From Paulinella micropora (taxonomy: Eukaryota > Cercozoa > Imbricatea > Euglyphida), in NCBI GenBank assembly GCA_009731375.1, contig BJOX01000208.1:443241-492127 (forward strand): a DNA stretch of 48,887 nt, given 5' to 3'. The notes beneath the pieces were generated by a model, which did not search any database, was not told the origin of the DNA, and saw only the letters and a program-made list of their open reading frames with translations. Positions within the stretch are counted from its first letter, which is position 1; each line of letters starts with the position of its first letter. Of the stretch, positions 36,465-48,887 are shown piece after piece. The translations under genes and the position numbers were made by a program.

Positions 36465-39330
36465 CAGCCTGAGTTGAAAACGTACTACAACAACTACAAG
36501 TCACGTTATGACAGTTGATAAATAAATGGAAAAATAAAGTAACGGAACTAAAAATAGAAATGTAAACTTGAAGAAAATTTAACACAATATTAACTTGAAT
36601 GTTTCGGTCCAGTACGGTATTCATTCCGATAGTTTTTTATATTTGCATTCAAGTATTATAGTTAGCCATGAATAATTGAATACTGAAAGAAATATTAATA
36701 TTAAAATTTCATTTTGAAAATGGAGCTCGTCAATAATTTATTAATAGTCACTATCATCTAACCTCTCGATATTCATTAGTTTGACAATATGGGCAATCTA
36801 CAATCATTTTAATCTGATATTGTTTCTGATATTGTATCGTCTCATGATGATCATGTATTATTATTATTAGTATTAATAATATGAGGCGACGCCTCATTGA
36901 TATGACAGCCTCGAGACTGACGACTACGGTAAGAGAAAGGAAATGAGTAACAGGATGTACAATAGGTTGTTGAACGAGTATGCGTGATGCCAGTTACTCT
37001 ATAATCTGACTCGGAGAATACTGGCTGTAGCGACGACAAATTCTCCAGCTTTGATCTTTTTTTTTTTTTTTTCTCGCTCACCACCTCATAAAGTGGTTAG
37101 CTGACCGAGAAAACCACATCTTCGGCTCGCCAAATTTCACGTGTTCTACGGGCTCGCCTGCCCGGCTCGCCAGTAAAATACGTGGAAATTTTGGCTAGCC
37201 GCAGAATATGATATTCTCAGTCACTAGCATTATTACTGACGAACATTCAAGTGGGAAAACCACCCCAATTTTGACTTCATTGATCTCCATCAATACTTAG
37301 CACACGAAAAGTATATTATGCGGCTAGCCACAAATTTGACGTGTTTTGCGGGCGAGCCGGGCCGGCGAGCCCGCAAAACACGTCAAATTTGGCGCGCTGC
37401 ATATGTAGTTTTATCGGTAACATTTTGTGGAGGTGACCGATAAAATTCTGAGCAGGTCGGAGTTCGAAAGCCCCTGACGAGAGCTTTCAAACGATGATTT
37501 ACACATCGCCACGAATGACGGAGAAGAATGCGATCAAAGTTAGTTTCCCACTTGATTATCCGTAGTAGTAGTATTCCCGCCTACATCCAGGTGGCAATAT
37601 CGGGGGGCGAGCTTTGCAGTACGGCAAAGGATAATGAAGGGGCAAAGCAGCCCAACTGTTGAACTCATCGTTCTCAATCAATATTTGATATCCAAAACTT
37701 GAATGCAGAGCACATTGTTGGAAAGCTCTTGTCCTGAGCTTTCAAACGATGGCTTCAGCACTGTCATGTCACTTAAATTTGGTGGAGAACGTGGAGATCA
37801 AAGTTGGATAGTTTGCCACTCGAATGTCAGTAGTAATCTGGGTCTCCTTCAAGATTTGCCATCTGACAACCCCGAACATGTCGTTTTCAAAAGCCCTTGT
37901 CTTGGGCTTGCGAACGGTGCCTTCATAATCGTCATGGCCCTTCTATTGCCTGAGACAGCTGAGGTGACAGTGAACGATGTTGATGCTCGCATGTTGTTCG
38001 TAATTGACTTATGACATTGCCACTTAAATGCGATGAGCCATGACTTCAAGCGCTTCATTTCAAGCTGCGTCTGACTGTTGTAGCTTGAACAGTAGCTCGT
38101 TTGAAAGCTCTGATGATGGGCTTTCTAACGAGACATGGCACAGGTTGCAGACTCATGAGAAGTTCCGTGTCCTTAAGCACAACGAACAATGACTTTAAAC
38201 GATTCGTTCTCGGCCGGTTCTGATCTTGAGGGCGTGTGTAGTGGCTCATTCGAAAGCTCTCATCAAGAGCTTTCTAAAGAGCCATAACACAGGCTGTAGA
38301 TGCAAACATTGACTGAGATCGAAGCGCTTGAAGTCATTGTTCGTTGTGCTTAAGAAATAGGAACTTCTCATTTGCGTGGCTGAAGGAAACGCTTCAAGTC
38401 ATTGTTTAATGGCAAAAGCACTTGTTTGAAAGCTCAAAAGCCTGGCTTTCAAATAGCGTGCTCAGGATTGCCATATCTTCGACGACGAAAAAAAAAAAAA
38501 AAAATTAGTTCACAGTCGATGGATTTGCCCACACTTGCTTATCGTTGATGCTGATTGTACCTACCTACTAGTAGTGTATGTAACACTTAACATCTAGCCC
38601 TTTTTTGGGAGCTCTGAATAATTACATCTAGACCTTTTTTGGGGGGCTCCTGGGCTGGTTTGTTTTGGGGGGGCAGCATTTCCTAAAAGTCTAATTTTCC
38701 CGACATTTCCCGGTTTTTGCGGTTGGTCGCAAAAAACCAGTTGACTCAACGGGAGAATAAGACACAAGATACAACCATGAAACTGGAAAATTATATGTTG
38801 ATGTTGCTGAACCCTAGATGAGCTGAGAGAAAAATTTGGCTAAACCAAAAAGGGGTGGGGGAAAGGTGTGTGCGCCTGTAAACAGGCGCTATGAAGATAT
38901 TTATATATATGTTAGCATCAAGCACTAATTCTAACTTTATGTGGTTTTTGTGTGGAAAGGAGAGATAGATTTTATACTGTATGATTTCACTACGTGTATG
39001 TACGCATGTACAAGACAGTGTATGGTTAGTAGATAGTAGTTAGTAGTTAGTAGGGGGTCTTGACGCAGACCTTGTGATGTAGCATTAAAGCTCTATTCTA
39101 CTCTTTTTGTTTTTATGTGTTCGTATAGAAACGAGGGATAAATTCTATATGTTTATGTGTGTGTATGTATGTATGTATGTATGTATGGAAGGAAGAAGGA
39201 AGGAAGGAAGGAGGTAAGAAAGAAAACAGCATGGTGACGTGTGATTCTCTCTTAGAATCTCCAATACCTGCTTTGGGTCAAGCTGTAGAAGAGGAAGAAG
39301 AAGAAGACGAACATGATTAAGAGCAGGACG
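36465..39330. repeat. Hairpin-rich non-coding block, copy 2
   Basis: Counterpart of 6220-12030 without piggyBac; the TTAA target is intact at 38406-38409. All four hairpins are present (37070-37440), including the perfect 23-bp-arm palindrome at 37331-37391. In the first hairpin the loop changed from TATT-type to CTCATAA while the ACCAC/GTGGT stem survived. Confidence 0.8.
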
Positions 39331-39419
39331 AATATATACTTTTGTCGTTTGGTTTTCGGGGGAGGCGTATGTGTATTCCTAAACAAGCAACACACACACA
39401 CACACGCACACAAATCAGA

Positions 39420-39500
39420 TTTGTTGTTTGTTGTTTGTTGTTTGTTGTTGTTGTTGTTGTTGTTGTTGTTTGTTGTTTGTCGTTTGTTGTTTGTTTATTA

Positions 39501-39556
<56 letters not shown>

Positions 39557-39559
39557 TTG
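39420..39559. repeat. TTG and ATT arrays before the SINE
   Basis: Counterpart of 12129-12298, with different array lengths. Confidence 0.93.
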
Positions 39560-40041
39560 GACACCGTGAAAGCCCAGTGGTCAAGTTCTACCATCTGGGC
39601 CCTGTCGCCAGTTCGATTCCCGTCGGTGCCACCAGTATTTTCATTGAACATACCGNNNNNNNNNNNNNNNNNNNNNNNNNNNNNNNNNNNNNNNNNNNNN
39701 NNNNNNNNNNNNNNNNNNNNNNNNNNNNNNNNNNNNNNNNNNNNNNNNNNNNNNNNNNNNNNNNNNNNNNNNNNNNNNNNNNNNNNNNNNNNNNNNNNNN
39801 NNNNNNNNNNNNNNNNNNNNNNNNNNNNNNNNNNNNNNNNNNNNNNNNNNNNNNNNNNNNNNNNNNNNNNNNNNNNNNNNNNNNNNNNNNNNNNNNNNNN
39901 NNNNNNNNNNNNNNNNNNNNNNNNNNNNNNNNNNNNNNNNNNNNNNNNNNNNNNNNNNNNNNNNNNNNNNNNNNNNNNNNNNNNNNNNNNNNNNNNNNNN
40001 NNNNNNNNNNNNNNNNNNNNAATTGACAGAGAAGCACTATT
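39560..40041 (+). mobile_element. tRNA-derived SINE, copy D (mostly in gap)
   Basis: The first 96 bases (GACACCGTGAAAGCCCAGTGG, B-box AGTTCGATTCC) and the last about 20 (TTGACAGAGAAGCACTATT) are seen either side of the 365-base N gap at 39656-40020. The A box carries one change (TAG to AAG). The gap is longer than one SINE body, so more may lie inside. Confidence 0.75.
39656..40020. other. Assembly gap (365 N)
   Basis: Interrupts SINE copy D at the place corresponding to copies A/B and the LINE in the other segment. Confidence 0.99.
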
Positions 40042-40070
40042 ATTATTATTAATTATTATTATTATTATTA

Positions 40071-40243
40071 GGGAGTACATAGGCCATCGGTCCTTTCCAT
40101 GGGCTGATTGGTATAAAGCTCCTAGAGTAATGTTCTATGCCGTCACTTCCTTTATTCCACCGATTGGTGTGGAGACTTTCCTTATGGAATGGAGGACTGG
40201 ATGCACATGGCCTTTTGGCTCAGCAATTGGCAGGAGATACACT
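40071..40243 (+). mobile_element. About 170-bp ATT-flanked repeat, second family, copy 1
   Basis: Starts GGGAGTACATAGGCCATCGG and ends GGCAGGAGATACACTATT in an ATT array. It recurs reversed at 41112-41284. No A or B box and no coding potential are seen. The CACTATT(ATT)n end is like that of the tRNA-derived SINE, so it may be another short retroposon using the same machinery, or a 5'-truncated LINE piece. Confidence 0.6.
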
Positions 40244-40256
40244 ATTATTATTATTA

Positions 40257-40304
<48 letters not shown>

Positions 40305-40940
40305 CTGCACACATGAAGTGTACAAAGCATCATACAAAGATATGACCTGCATACATACATACATACATGCATACATACATACATGCATACATGCATGCAT
40401 GCATGCATGCATGCATGGATGCATGCATGCATGTATGCATACATACATACATACATACATACATACATACATGCATACATACATACATACATACATACAT
40501 ACATACATGCATGCATGCATACATACATACATACATACATAAATTACATACATACATACATTATATACATACATACATTATTACATTACATACATACATT
40601 ACATACATTACATACATACATTACATACATACATTACATACATACATACATCACATACATTACATACATACATTACATACATTACATACATACATTACAT
40701 GCATATATTACATACATTACATACACACATACACACATACATACACACATACATACACACATACACACATACATACACACACATACATACATTCATACAT
40801 ACATACATTCATACATTCATACATACATATATACATACATACATACATTACATACATACATACATACACACACACACATACATACATACATACATACATG
40901 CATACATACATACAAACCATACATACAAACCATACATACA

Positions 40941-41033
<93 letters not shown>

Positions 41034-41061
41034 GATAATGATAATAATGATGATAATGATG

Positions 41062-41111
<50 letters not shown>
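40244..41111. repeat. ATT, ACAT, GCAT and AAT arrays
   Basis: Counterpart of 14996-15746: ATT array, CCTGCACACATGAAGTGTAC spacer (40306), ACAT/GCAT arrays, TTACATACA arrays and a long AAT array with GATGAT interruptions. No gene. Confidence 0.93.
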
Positions 41112-41112
<1 letters not shown>

Positions 41113-41284
41113 GTGTATCTCCTGCCAATTGCTGAGCCAAAAGGCCATGTGCATCCAGTCCTCCATTCCATAAGGAAAGTCTCCACACCAATCGGTGGAA
41201 TAAAGGAAGTGACGGCATAGAACATTACTCTAGGAGCTTTATACCAATCAGCCCATGGAAAGGACCGATGGCCTATGTACTCCC
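41112..41284 (-). mobile_element. About 170-bp ATT-flanked repeat, second family, copy 2 (reversed)
   Basis: Reverse complement of 40071-40243, nearly identical. It occupies the position held by SINE copy C in the other segment, between two AAT arrays. Confidence 0.6.
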
Positions 41285-41669
<385 letters not shown>

Positions 41670-41935
41670 CTAATCCTACGAAGTGAACCAAAACCTACAT
41701 AATTAGATAGATAGGTAGAGAAGCAGATGAATAGGAAGATAGATAGGCAAGCAGGTAGGTTGATCGGTGTGTCGTGTGTCTAATCCTACGAAGTGAACCA
41801 AAAGCTATAGAATAGATAGATAGGTAGAGAAGTAGATGAACAGAAAGATAGATAGATAGATAGGCAAGTAGGTAAGTTGATCGGTTTTGTGTGTCTAATC
41901 TCTCAAAACGTATCAGGACCTGCAGATAGATAGAT
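41670..41935. repeat. About 110-bp minisatellite, two units plus a diverged one
   Basis: Units start CTAATCCTACGAAGTGAACC at 41670 and 41780; the diverged CTAATCTCTCAAAACG unit starts at 41897. The other segment has eight units. Confidence 0.92.
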
Positions 41936-41951
41936 AGATAGATGGATAGAC

Positions 41952-42045
<94 letters not shown>

Positions 42046-42111
42046 GTAGGTAAGTAAGTGGGTAGGTAGGCAGCTGAGTAGATGGATGAATGGATGAATG
42101 GATGGATGGAC

Positions 42112-42179
<68 letters not shown>

Positions 42180-42243
42180 GGATTGGATTGGATTGGATTG
42201 GATTGGATTATATTAGAATAGATTAGAATAGATTAGAATAGAC

Positions 42244-42303
<60 letters not shown>

Positions 42304-42353
42304 CGATAGATAGATAGATCGATAGATAGATAGATATAGATAGATAGATAGAT

Positions 42354-42418
<65 letters not shown>

Positions 42419-42532
42419 GAGATAGATGTCTAATCGCTCAAAATGAACTAAGACCCACAAATCGATAGAACGATGTGTGTTGTGTGTTTGTGTATGTGTA
42501 TGTGTGTGCTGCTGCATGTGTGTATTCTCGTA

Positions 42533-42597
<65 letters not shown>

Positions 42598-42606
42598 ACT
42601 CACTCA

Positions 42607-42676
<70 letters not shown>

Positions 42677-42680
42677 GATT
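41936..42680. repeat. GATA, GGATT, CT and AT arrays
   Basis: Long GATA arrays with a short GGATT/TAGAA pentanucleotide block (42180-42245), then the CTAATCGCTCAAAATGAAC spacer, a CT array and an AT array to about 42673. Counterpart of 17281-18340, without the long graded pentanucleotide series. Confidence 0.92.
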
Positions 42681-42726
42681 CGTGTCTTCTCGTACTTCTC
42701 GTACCACCGCTTCATACCTATGTATG

Positions 42727-42757
<31 letters not shown>

Positions 42758-43133
42758 GTGTATGTGTGTATGTATTTATATTATACCACATCGTTTGTCC
42801 GTCTAAATCCTCCATGTATAGGTAGGTGTATGTATGTATATATATATATGTATTTATGTGTGTATGTATGTACGTATGTATGTATGTATTTATGTTTGTA
42901 TTATGTATGTTATGTTATACCACATCGTTTGTCCGTCTAGCTCTTCGATGTAATCGCCTACTTGCACATGCTGCCTCCAATCTTGTTCATTCCCTTGGAA
43001 CTACGTATGTATGTATGTATGTGTGTATGTATGTGTATGTATGTATGTGTGTGTGTGTGTGTATGTATGTATGTGTGTGTGTATGTATGTAAGAGTGTAT
43101 GTATGTATGTATGTGTGTGTGTGTGTGTGTGTA

Positions 43134-43164
<31 letters not shown>

Positions 43165-43257
43165 ATGTATGCATGTATGTATGTATGTGTGTATGTGTGT
43201 GTGTATGTATATATGTATGTATGTGTGTGTGTGTGTATGTATGTATGTGTATGTATG

Positions 43258-43288
<31 letters not shown>

Positions 43289-43690
43289 GTATGTATGTAC
43301 GTTCAAGTGACTACGTGAGTGTGTTAAGTATGAAGTATGTATGTATGTGTAAATGTAAGTATGTATGTATGTATGTATGTATGTATGTTACACCACATTG
43401 TGTGTATGTATGTATGTGTATGTATGTATGTATGTATGTATGTATGTATGTATGTATGTATGTGTGTGTATATGTGTACGTGTGTATGTATGTATGTATG
43501 TATGTATGCATGTGTATGTGTTTATGTATGTGTGTATGTGTGTGTATGTGTGTATGTATGTATGTATGTATGTATGTATGTATGTGTGTGTGTGTATGTG
43601 TGTATGTATGTGTGTATGTATGTATGTTACATGTATGTATGTATGTATGTATGTATGTATGTATGTATATGGATTGGGGGCTTCCATCAG
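42681..43690. repeat. TATG/TGTG arrays with spacers
   Basis: TATG arrays interrupted by ACCACATCGTTTGTCCGTCT (42787, 42920) and CTCTTCGATGTAATCGCC, ending at GGCTTCCATCAGGCAT (43678). No gene. Confidence 0.92.
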
Positions 43691-44007
43691 GCATGATGCA
43701 GGTATATAGGGAGACAGGTAGATAGGTAAAGGAGAAGGTGTGATTGAGATAGATAGGTAGATAGATAGACATCATCTATCTATGCATTGACCCCTTCCAT
43801 CCGTACAGGCATGATGTAGATAGGTAGGTAGGCAGGTAGGTAGGTAGGCAGGCAGGTAGGTAGGCAGGTAGGAGGTAGGTAGGTAGGTAGGTAGGTAGGT
43901 AGGTAGGTAGGTAGGCAGGTAGGTAGGTAGGTAGGTAGGTAGGTAGGTAGGTAGGTAGATAGATAGATAGATAGACAGGCAGATAGGTAATTGTCAGTGA
44001 AAAGATA

Positions 44008-44053
<46 letters not shown>

Positions 44054-44058
44054 CTCTA

Positions 44059-44093
<35 letters not shown>

Positions 44094-44551
44094 ACTCACA
44101 TCCTCCATTCTCGCGGGCATAATGTAGGGCGAGTCCAGAGGAATCCATGTTTTGTACTGATCCCCGTAACCCTATGTATGTATGTATGTATCTATCTATC
44201 TATGTATGTATGCATGTATGTATGTATCTATGTATGCATGTATCTATGTATGTATGCAGGGTATCCATGTTTTGTACTGATCCCCGTAACCCTATGTATG
44301 TATGTATCTATCTATGTATGTATGCATGTATGTATGTATGTTATGTATATTATGTATGTATGTGTGTATGTTATGTATGTTATGTATGTAGGTATGTAGG
44401 TATGTATGTTATGTATGTTATGTATGTTATGTATGTTATGTATGTTATGTATGTATGTATGTACCTCGTAATGAACTAACACCTTGTCGGATTCTACCTC
44501 TAATACCTACATACATACATAAATACATACATACATACATACACACATACA

Positions 44552-44583
<32 letters not shown>

Positions 44584-44647
44584 CACACCTCTGCCAGATT
44601 CCAGCGGTTTGGGGTGTTTAACGCATCGATCTGAGAGCCTAATTCAT
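43691..44647. repeat. GATA, AGGT, ATCT arrays and TCCATGTTTTGTACTG minisatellite
   Basis: Counterpart of 20480-21729: AGGT array (43820-43965), ATCT/CT array, two TCCATGTTTTGTACTG units (44145, 44264), TATG arrays and CTCTGCCAGATTCCAGCGG (44589). Confidence 0.91.
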
Positions 44648-44672
44648 ATAGATAGATAGATAGATAGATAGA

Positions 44673-44721
<49 letters not shown>

Positions 44722-44723
44722 TG

Positions 44724-44769
<46 letters not shown>

Positions 44770-44834
44770 AAGATAGATAGAAAGATAGAAAGATAGAAAG
44801 ATAGATAGATAGAAAGATAGATAGAAAGATAGAT

Positions 44835-44869
<35 letters not shown>

Positions 44870-44987
44870 CAGACAGACAAAGATATCACATGCACATACA
44901 AACCATCAAACTAACATCAAACAAAAAAACAAAAAAACAAAAAAAAACAAAAAAACAAATATACATATAGATAAGATGAGGTGGGGT

Positions 44988-45018
<31 letters not shown>

Positions 45019-45154
45019 GGGGGGTTTTNNNNNNNNNNNNNNNNNNNNNNNNNNNNNNNNNNNNNNNNNNNNNNNNNNNNNNGGGGGGGGGGGGGGGGGG
45101 GGGGGGGGAAGGGTGTATTTAATACAACGATCTGATATATCTATCTATCTAAGC

Positions 45155-45246
<92 letters not shown>

Positions 45247-45259
45247 GTATCGATCTATG

Positions 45260-45330
<71 letters not shown>

Positions 45331-45352
45331 ATATCTATCTATCTATCTATCC

Positions 45353-45386
<34 letters not shown>

Positions 45387-45397
45387 ATATCTCTCTC

Positions 45398-45452
<55 letters not shown>

Positions 45453-45475
45453 GTCTATCTCTCTCATGTATATCT
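44648..45475. repeat. Inverted counterpart of 21730-23186
   Basis: Markers appear reversed and complemented: AGATATCACATGCACATAC (44881), CATATAGATAAGATGAGGTG (44963), GT and poly-G runs, gap 45029-45082, AAGGGTGTATTTAATAC (45109) and AAGCTTATC (45151), followed by ATCT arrays. Flanking sequence keeps its orientation. Confidence 0.85.
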
Positions 45476-45539
45476 ACCTTGCATGAGTTCTCGTCTCCAC
45501 TGTTCGTCCTTCCACTCGTCCCCTGGACCCCTAGATACG

Positions 45540-46043
45540 AGAAGAAGAAAGAAGAAAGAAGAAGAAAGGAGAAGAAAGGAGAAGAAAGGAGAAGAAAGAA
45601 GAAGAAAGAAGAAGAAAGTAGAATAAAGGAGAAGAAAGAAGAAAGGAGAAGAAAGGAGAAGAAAGAAGAAGAAAGAAGAAGAAAGAAGAAAGAAGAAGAA
45701 AGAAGAAGAAAGAAGAAGAAAGAAGAAGAAAGAAGAAGAAAGGAGAAGAAAGAAGAAAGAAGAAGAAAGGAGAAGAAAGAAGAAAGAAGAAAAAAGAAGA
45801 AAGGAGAAGAAAGAAGAAGAAGAAAGAAGAAAGAAAGAAGAAAGAAGAAGAAAGAAGAAGAAAGGAGAAGAAAGAAGAAAGGAGAAGAAAGAAGAAGAAA
45901 GAAGAAGAAAGGAGAAGAAAGAAGAAGAAAGAAGAAGAAAGAAGAAAGAAAGAAGAAAAAGGAAGAAGAAGAAGAAGAAAGAAGAAAGAAGAAAGAAGAA
46001 GAAAGAAGAAAGAAGAAGAAAGAAGAAGAAAGAAGAAAAAGCA
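45540..46043. repeat. GAAGAAA purine array
   Basis: About 500 bases of GAA/GAAA/GGA repeats with strict purine bias on the plus strand, beginning exactly where homology to the other segment ends. Long KKKEERRRK and FFFLLLSS frames are repeat translations. Such tracts can form triplex DNA. Confidence 0.93.
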
Positions 46044-46064
46044 TGTACCATGCATGCATGTATG

Positions 46065-46119
<55 letters not shown>

Positions 46120-46262
46120 CGCTCGCTCTCTCTCTCTCTCATCCAACGCCTTCCACTCACGATATCAGTATGTATGCATGATGTGTGTATGCATTATGTA
46201 TGCATGATGTGTGTATGCATTATGTATGGGTAGAGCTAAGTCTATGTGGAAGAGAGGTCGGG

Positions 46263-46328
<66 letters not shown>

Positions 46329-46332
46329 AGGG
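46044..46332. repeat. CT array, GCATGATGTGT repeats, GA and poly-G run
   Basis: CT/CTCG array, ATCCAACGCCTTCCACTCACG spacer, three ATGCAT(G/T)ATGT repeats, then GA and a long G run that ends in the gap. Confidence 0.9.
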
Positions 46333-46986
46333 NNNNNNNNNNNNNNNNNNNNNNNNNNNNNNNNNNNNNNNNNNNNNNNNNNNNNNNNNNNNNNNNNNNN
46401 NNNNNNNNNNNNNNNNNNNNNNNNNNNNNNNNNNNNNNNNNNNNNNNNNNNNNNNNNNNNNNNNNNNNNNNNNNNNNNNNNNNNNNNNNNNNNNNNNNNN
46501 NNNNNNNNNNNNNNNNNNNNNNNNNNNNNNNNNNNNNNNNNNNNNNNNNNNNNNNNNNNNNNNNNNNNNNNNNNNNNNNNNNNNNNNNNNNNNNNNNNNN
46601 NNNNNNNNNNNNNNNNNNNNNNNNNNNNNNNNNNNNNNNNNNNNNNNNNNNNNNNNNNNNNNNNNNNNNNNNNNNNNNNNNNNNNNNNNNNNNNNNNNNN
46701 NNNNNNNNNNNNNNNNNNNNNNNNNNNNNNNNNNNNNNNNNNNNNNNNNNNNNNNNNNNNNNNNNNNNNNNNNNNNNNNNNNNNNNNNNNNNNNNNNNNN
46801 NNNNNNNNNNNNNNNNNNNNNNNNNNNNNNNNNNNNNNNNNNNNNNNNNNNNNNNNNNNNNNNNNNNNNNNNNNNNNNNNNNNNNNNNNNNNNNNNNNNN
46901 NNNNNNNNNNNNNNNNNNNNNNNNNNNNNNNNNNNNNNNNNNNNNNNNNNNNNNNNNNNNNNNNNNNNNNNNNNNNNNNNNNNNNN
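46333..46986. other. Assembly gap (654 N)
   Basis: Bordered by a GA-plus-poly-G tract on the left and its complement type, poly-C plus CT, on the right. Confidence 0.99.
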
Positions 46987-47082
46987 CCCCCCCCCCCCCC
47001 CCCCCCCCTCTCTCTCTATATATATATATACATACATACATACATACATGCATACATACATACCACTCTTGATCGTCTTGGT
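46987..47082. repeat. Poly-C, CT, AT and ACAT tracts
   Basis: Simple repeats between the gap and the hairpin minisatellite, ending in a short TTGATCGTCTTGGTCTGCAGG spacer. Confidence 0.9.

Positions 47083-48887
<1,805 letters not shown>

Noticed and set aside
45439-46160. Long Phe/Leu/Ser and Lys/Glu/Arg frames
   Set aside because: Products of the GAA purine array.

Overview
This is a stretch of eukaryotic nuclear DNA that consists mostly of simple repeats and transposable-element remains. Splice signals, tRNA-derived SINEs, a non-LTR retrotransposon, a piggyBac element and long tetranucleotide arrays (ATCT, ATGT, AGGT) all point that way. I cannot name the organism. A protist or invertebrate with a microsatellite-bloated genome fits. 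Ten N gaps are present: 5318-5327, 5674-5683, 12926-12935, 17538-17547, 19551-19848, 22780-22819, 23152-23161, 39656-40020, 45029-45082 and 46333-46986.

Layout. 1-6.2 kb holds tri- and tetranucleotide arrays, minisatellites and a Harbinger-like MITE. 6.2-23.26 kb and 36.47-45.55 kb are two copies, in the same orientation, of one segment: hairpin-rich block, SINE, ATT and ACAT arrays, 110-bp minisatellite, GATA and pentanucleotide arrays, TATG arrays, AGGT arrays, second minisatellite, and a segment inverted between the copies. Copy 1 carries an intact piggyBac element at a TTAA whose empty counterpart is seen in copy 2; copy 1 also carries a LINE fragment absent from copy 2. 45.5-48.9 kb holds GAA arrays, a hairpin-bearing minisatellite and GA/GT repeats.

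The unique DNA between the two copies (23.3-36.4 kb) is the most interesting part. An unrecognised gly/glu-rich gene (25.05-26.09 kb) is followed abruptly by an AT-rich, gene-dense island (about 26.1-30.7 kb) that looks like an endogenised DNA virus, of the large-DNA-virus, virophage or Polinton-like type. It holds a primase-helicase broken into two opposing parts, a peptidase S74-like chaperone fragment, a two-helix membrane protein, Cys-rich zinc proteins and Lys/Glu-rich helical proteins. Genes overlap by a few bases, and several have a TATA box directly before the ATG. All are decayed by homopolymer frameshifts and stops. The helicase part is the only plus-strand block inside a run of minus-strand genes, and an inversion of about 1.47 kb between two copies of CGACCGCG explains this.

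From 31 to 36.3 kb there is a large inverted repeat, then an AT-rich region with exon-like islands flanked by good splice signals and ending at an AATAAA, perhaps a multi-exon transcript.

The only gene that looks complete is the piggyBac transposase. It is best read as three exons, all joined in phase 2, with a 45-nt middle exon and the full catalytic DDD set.
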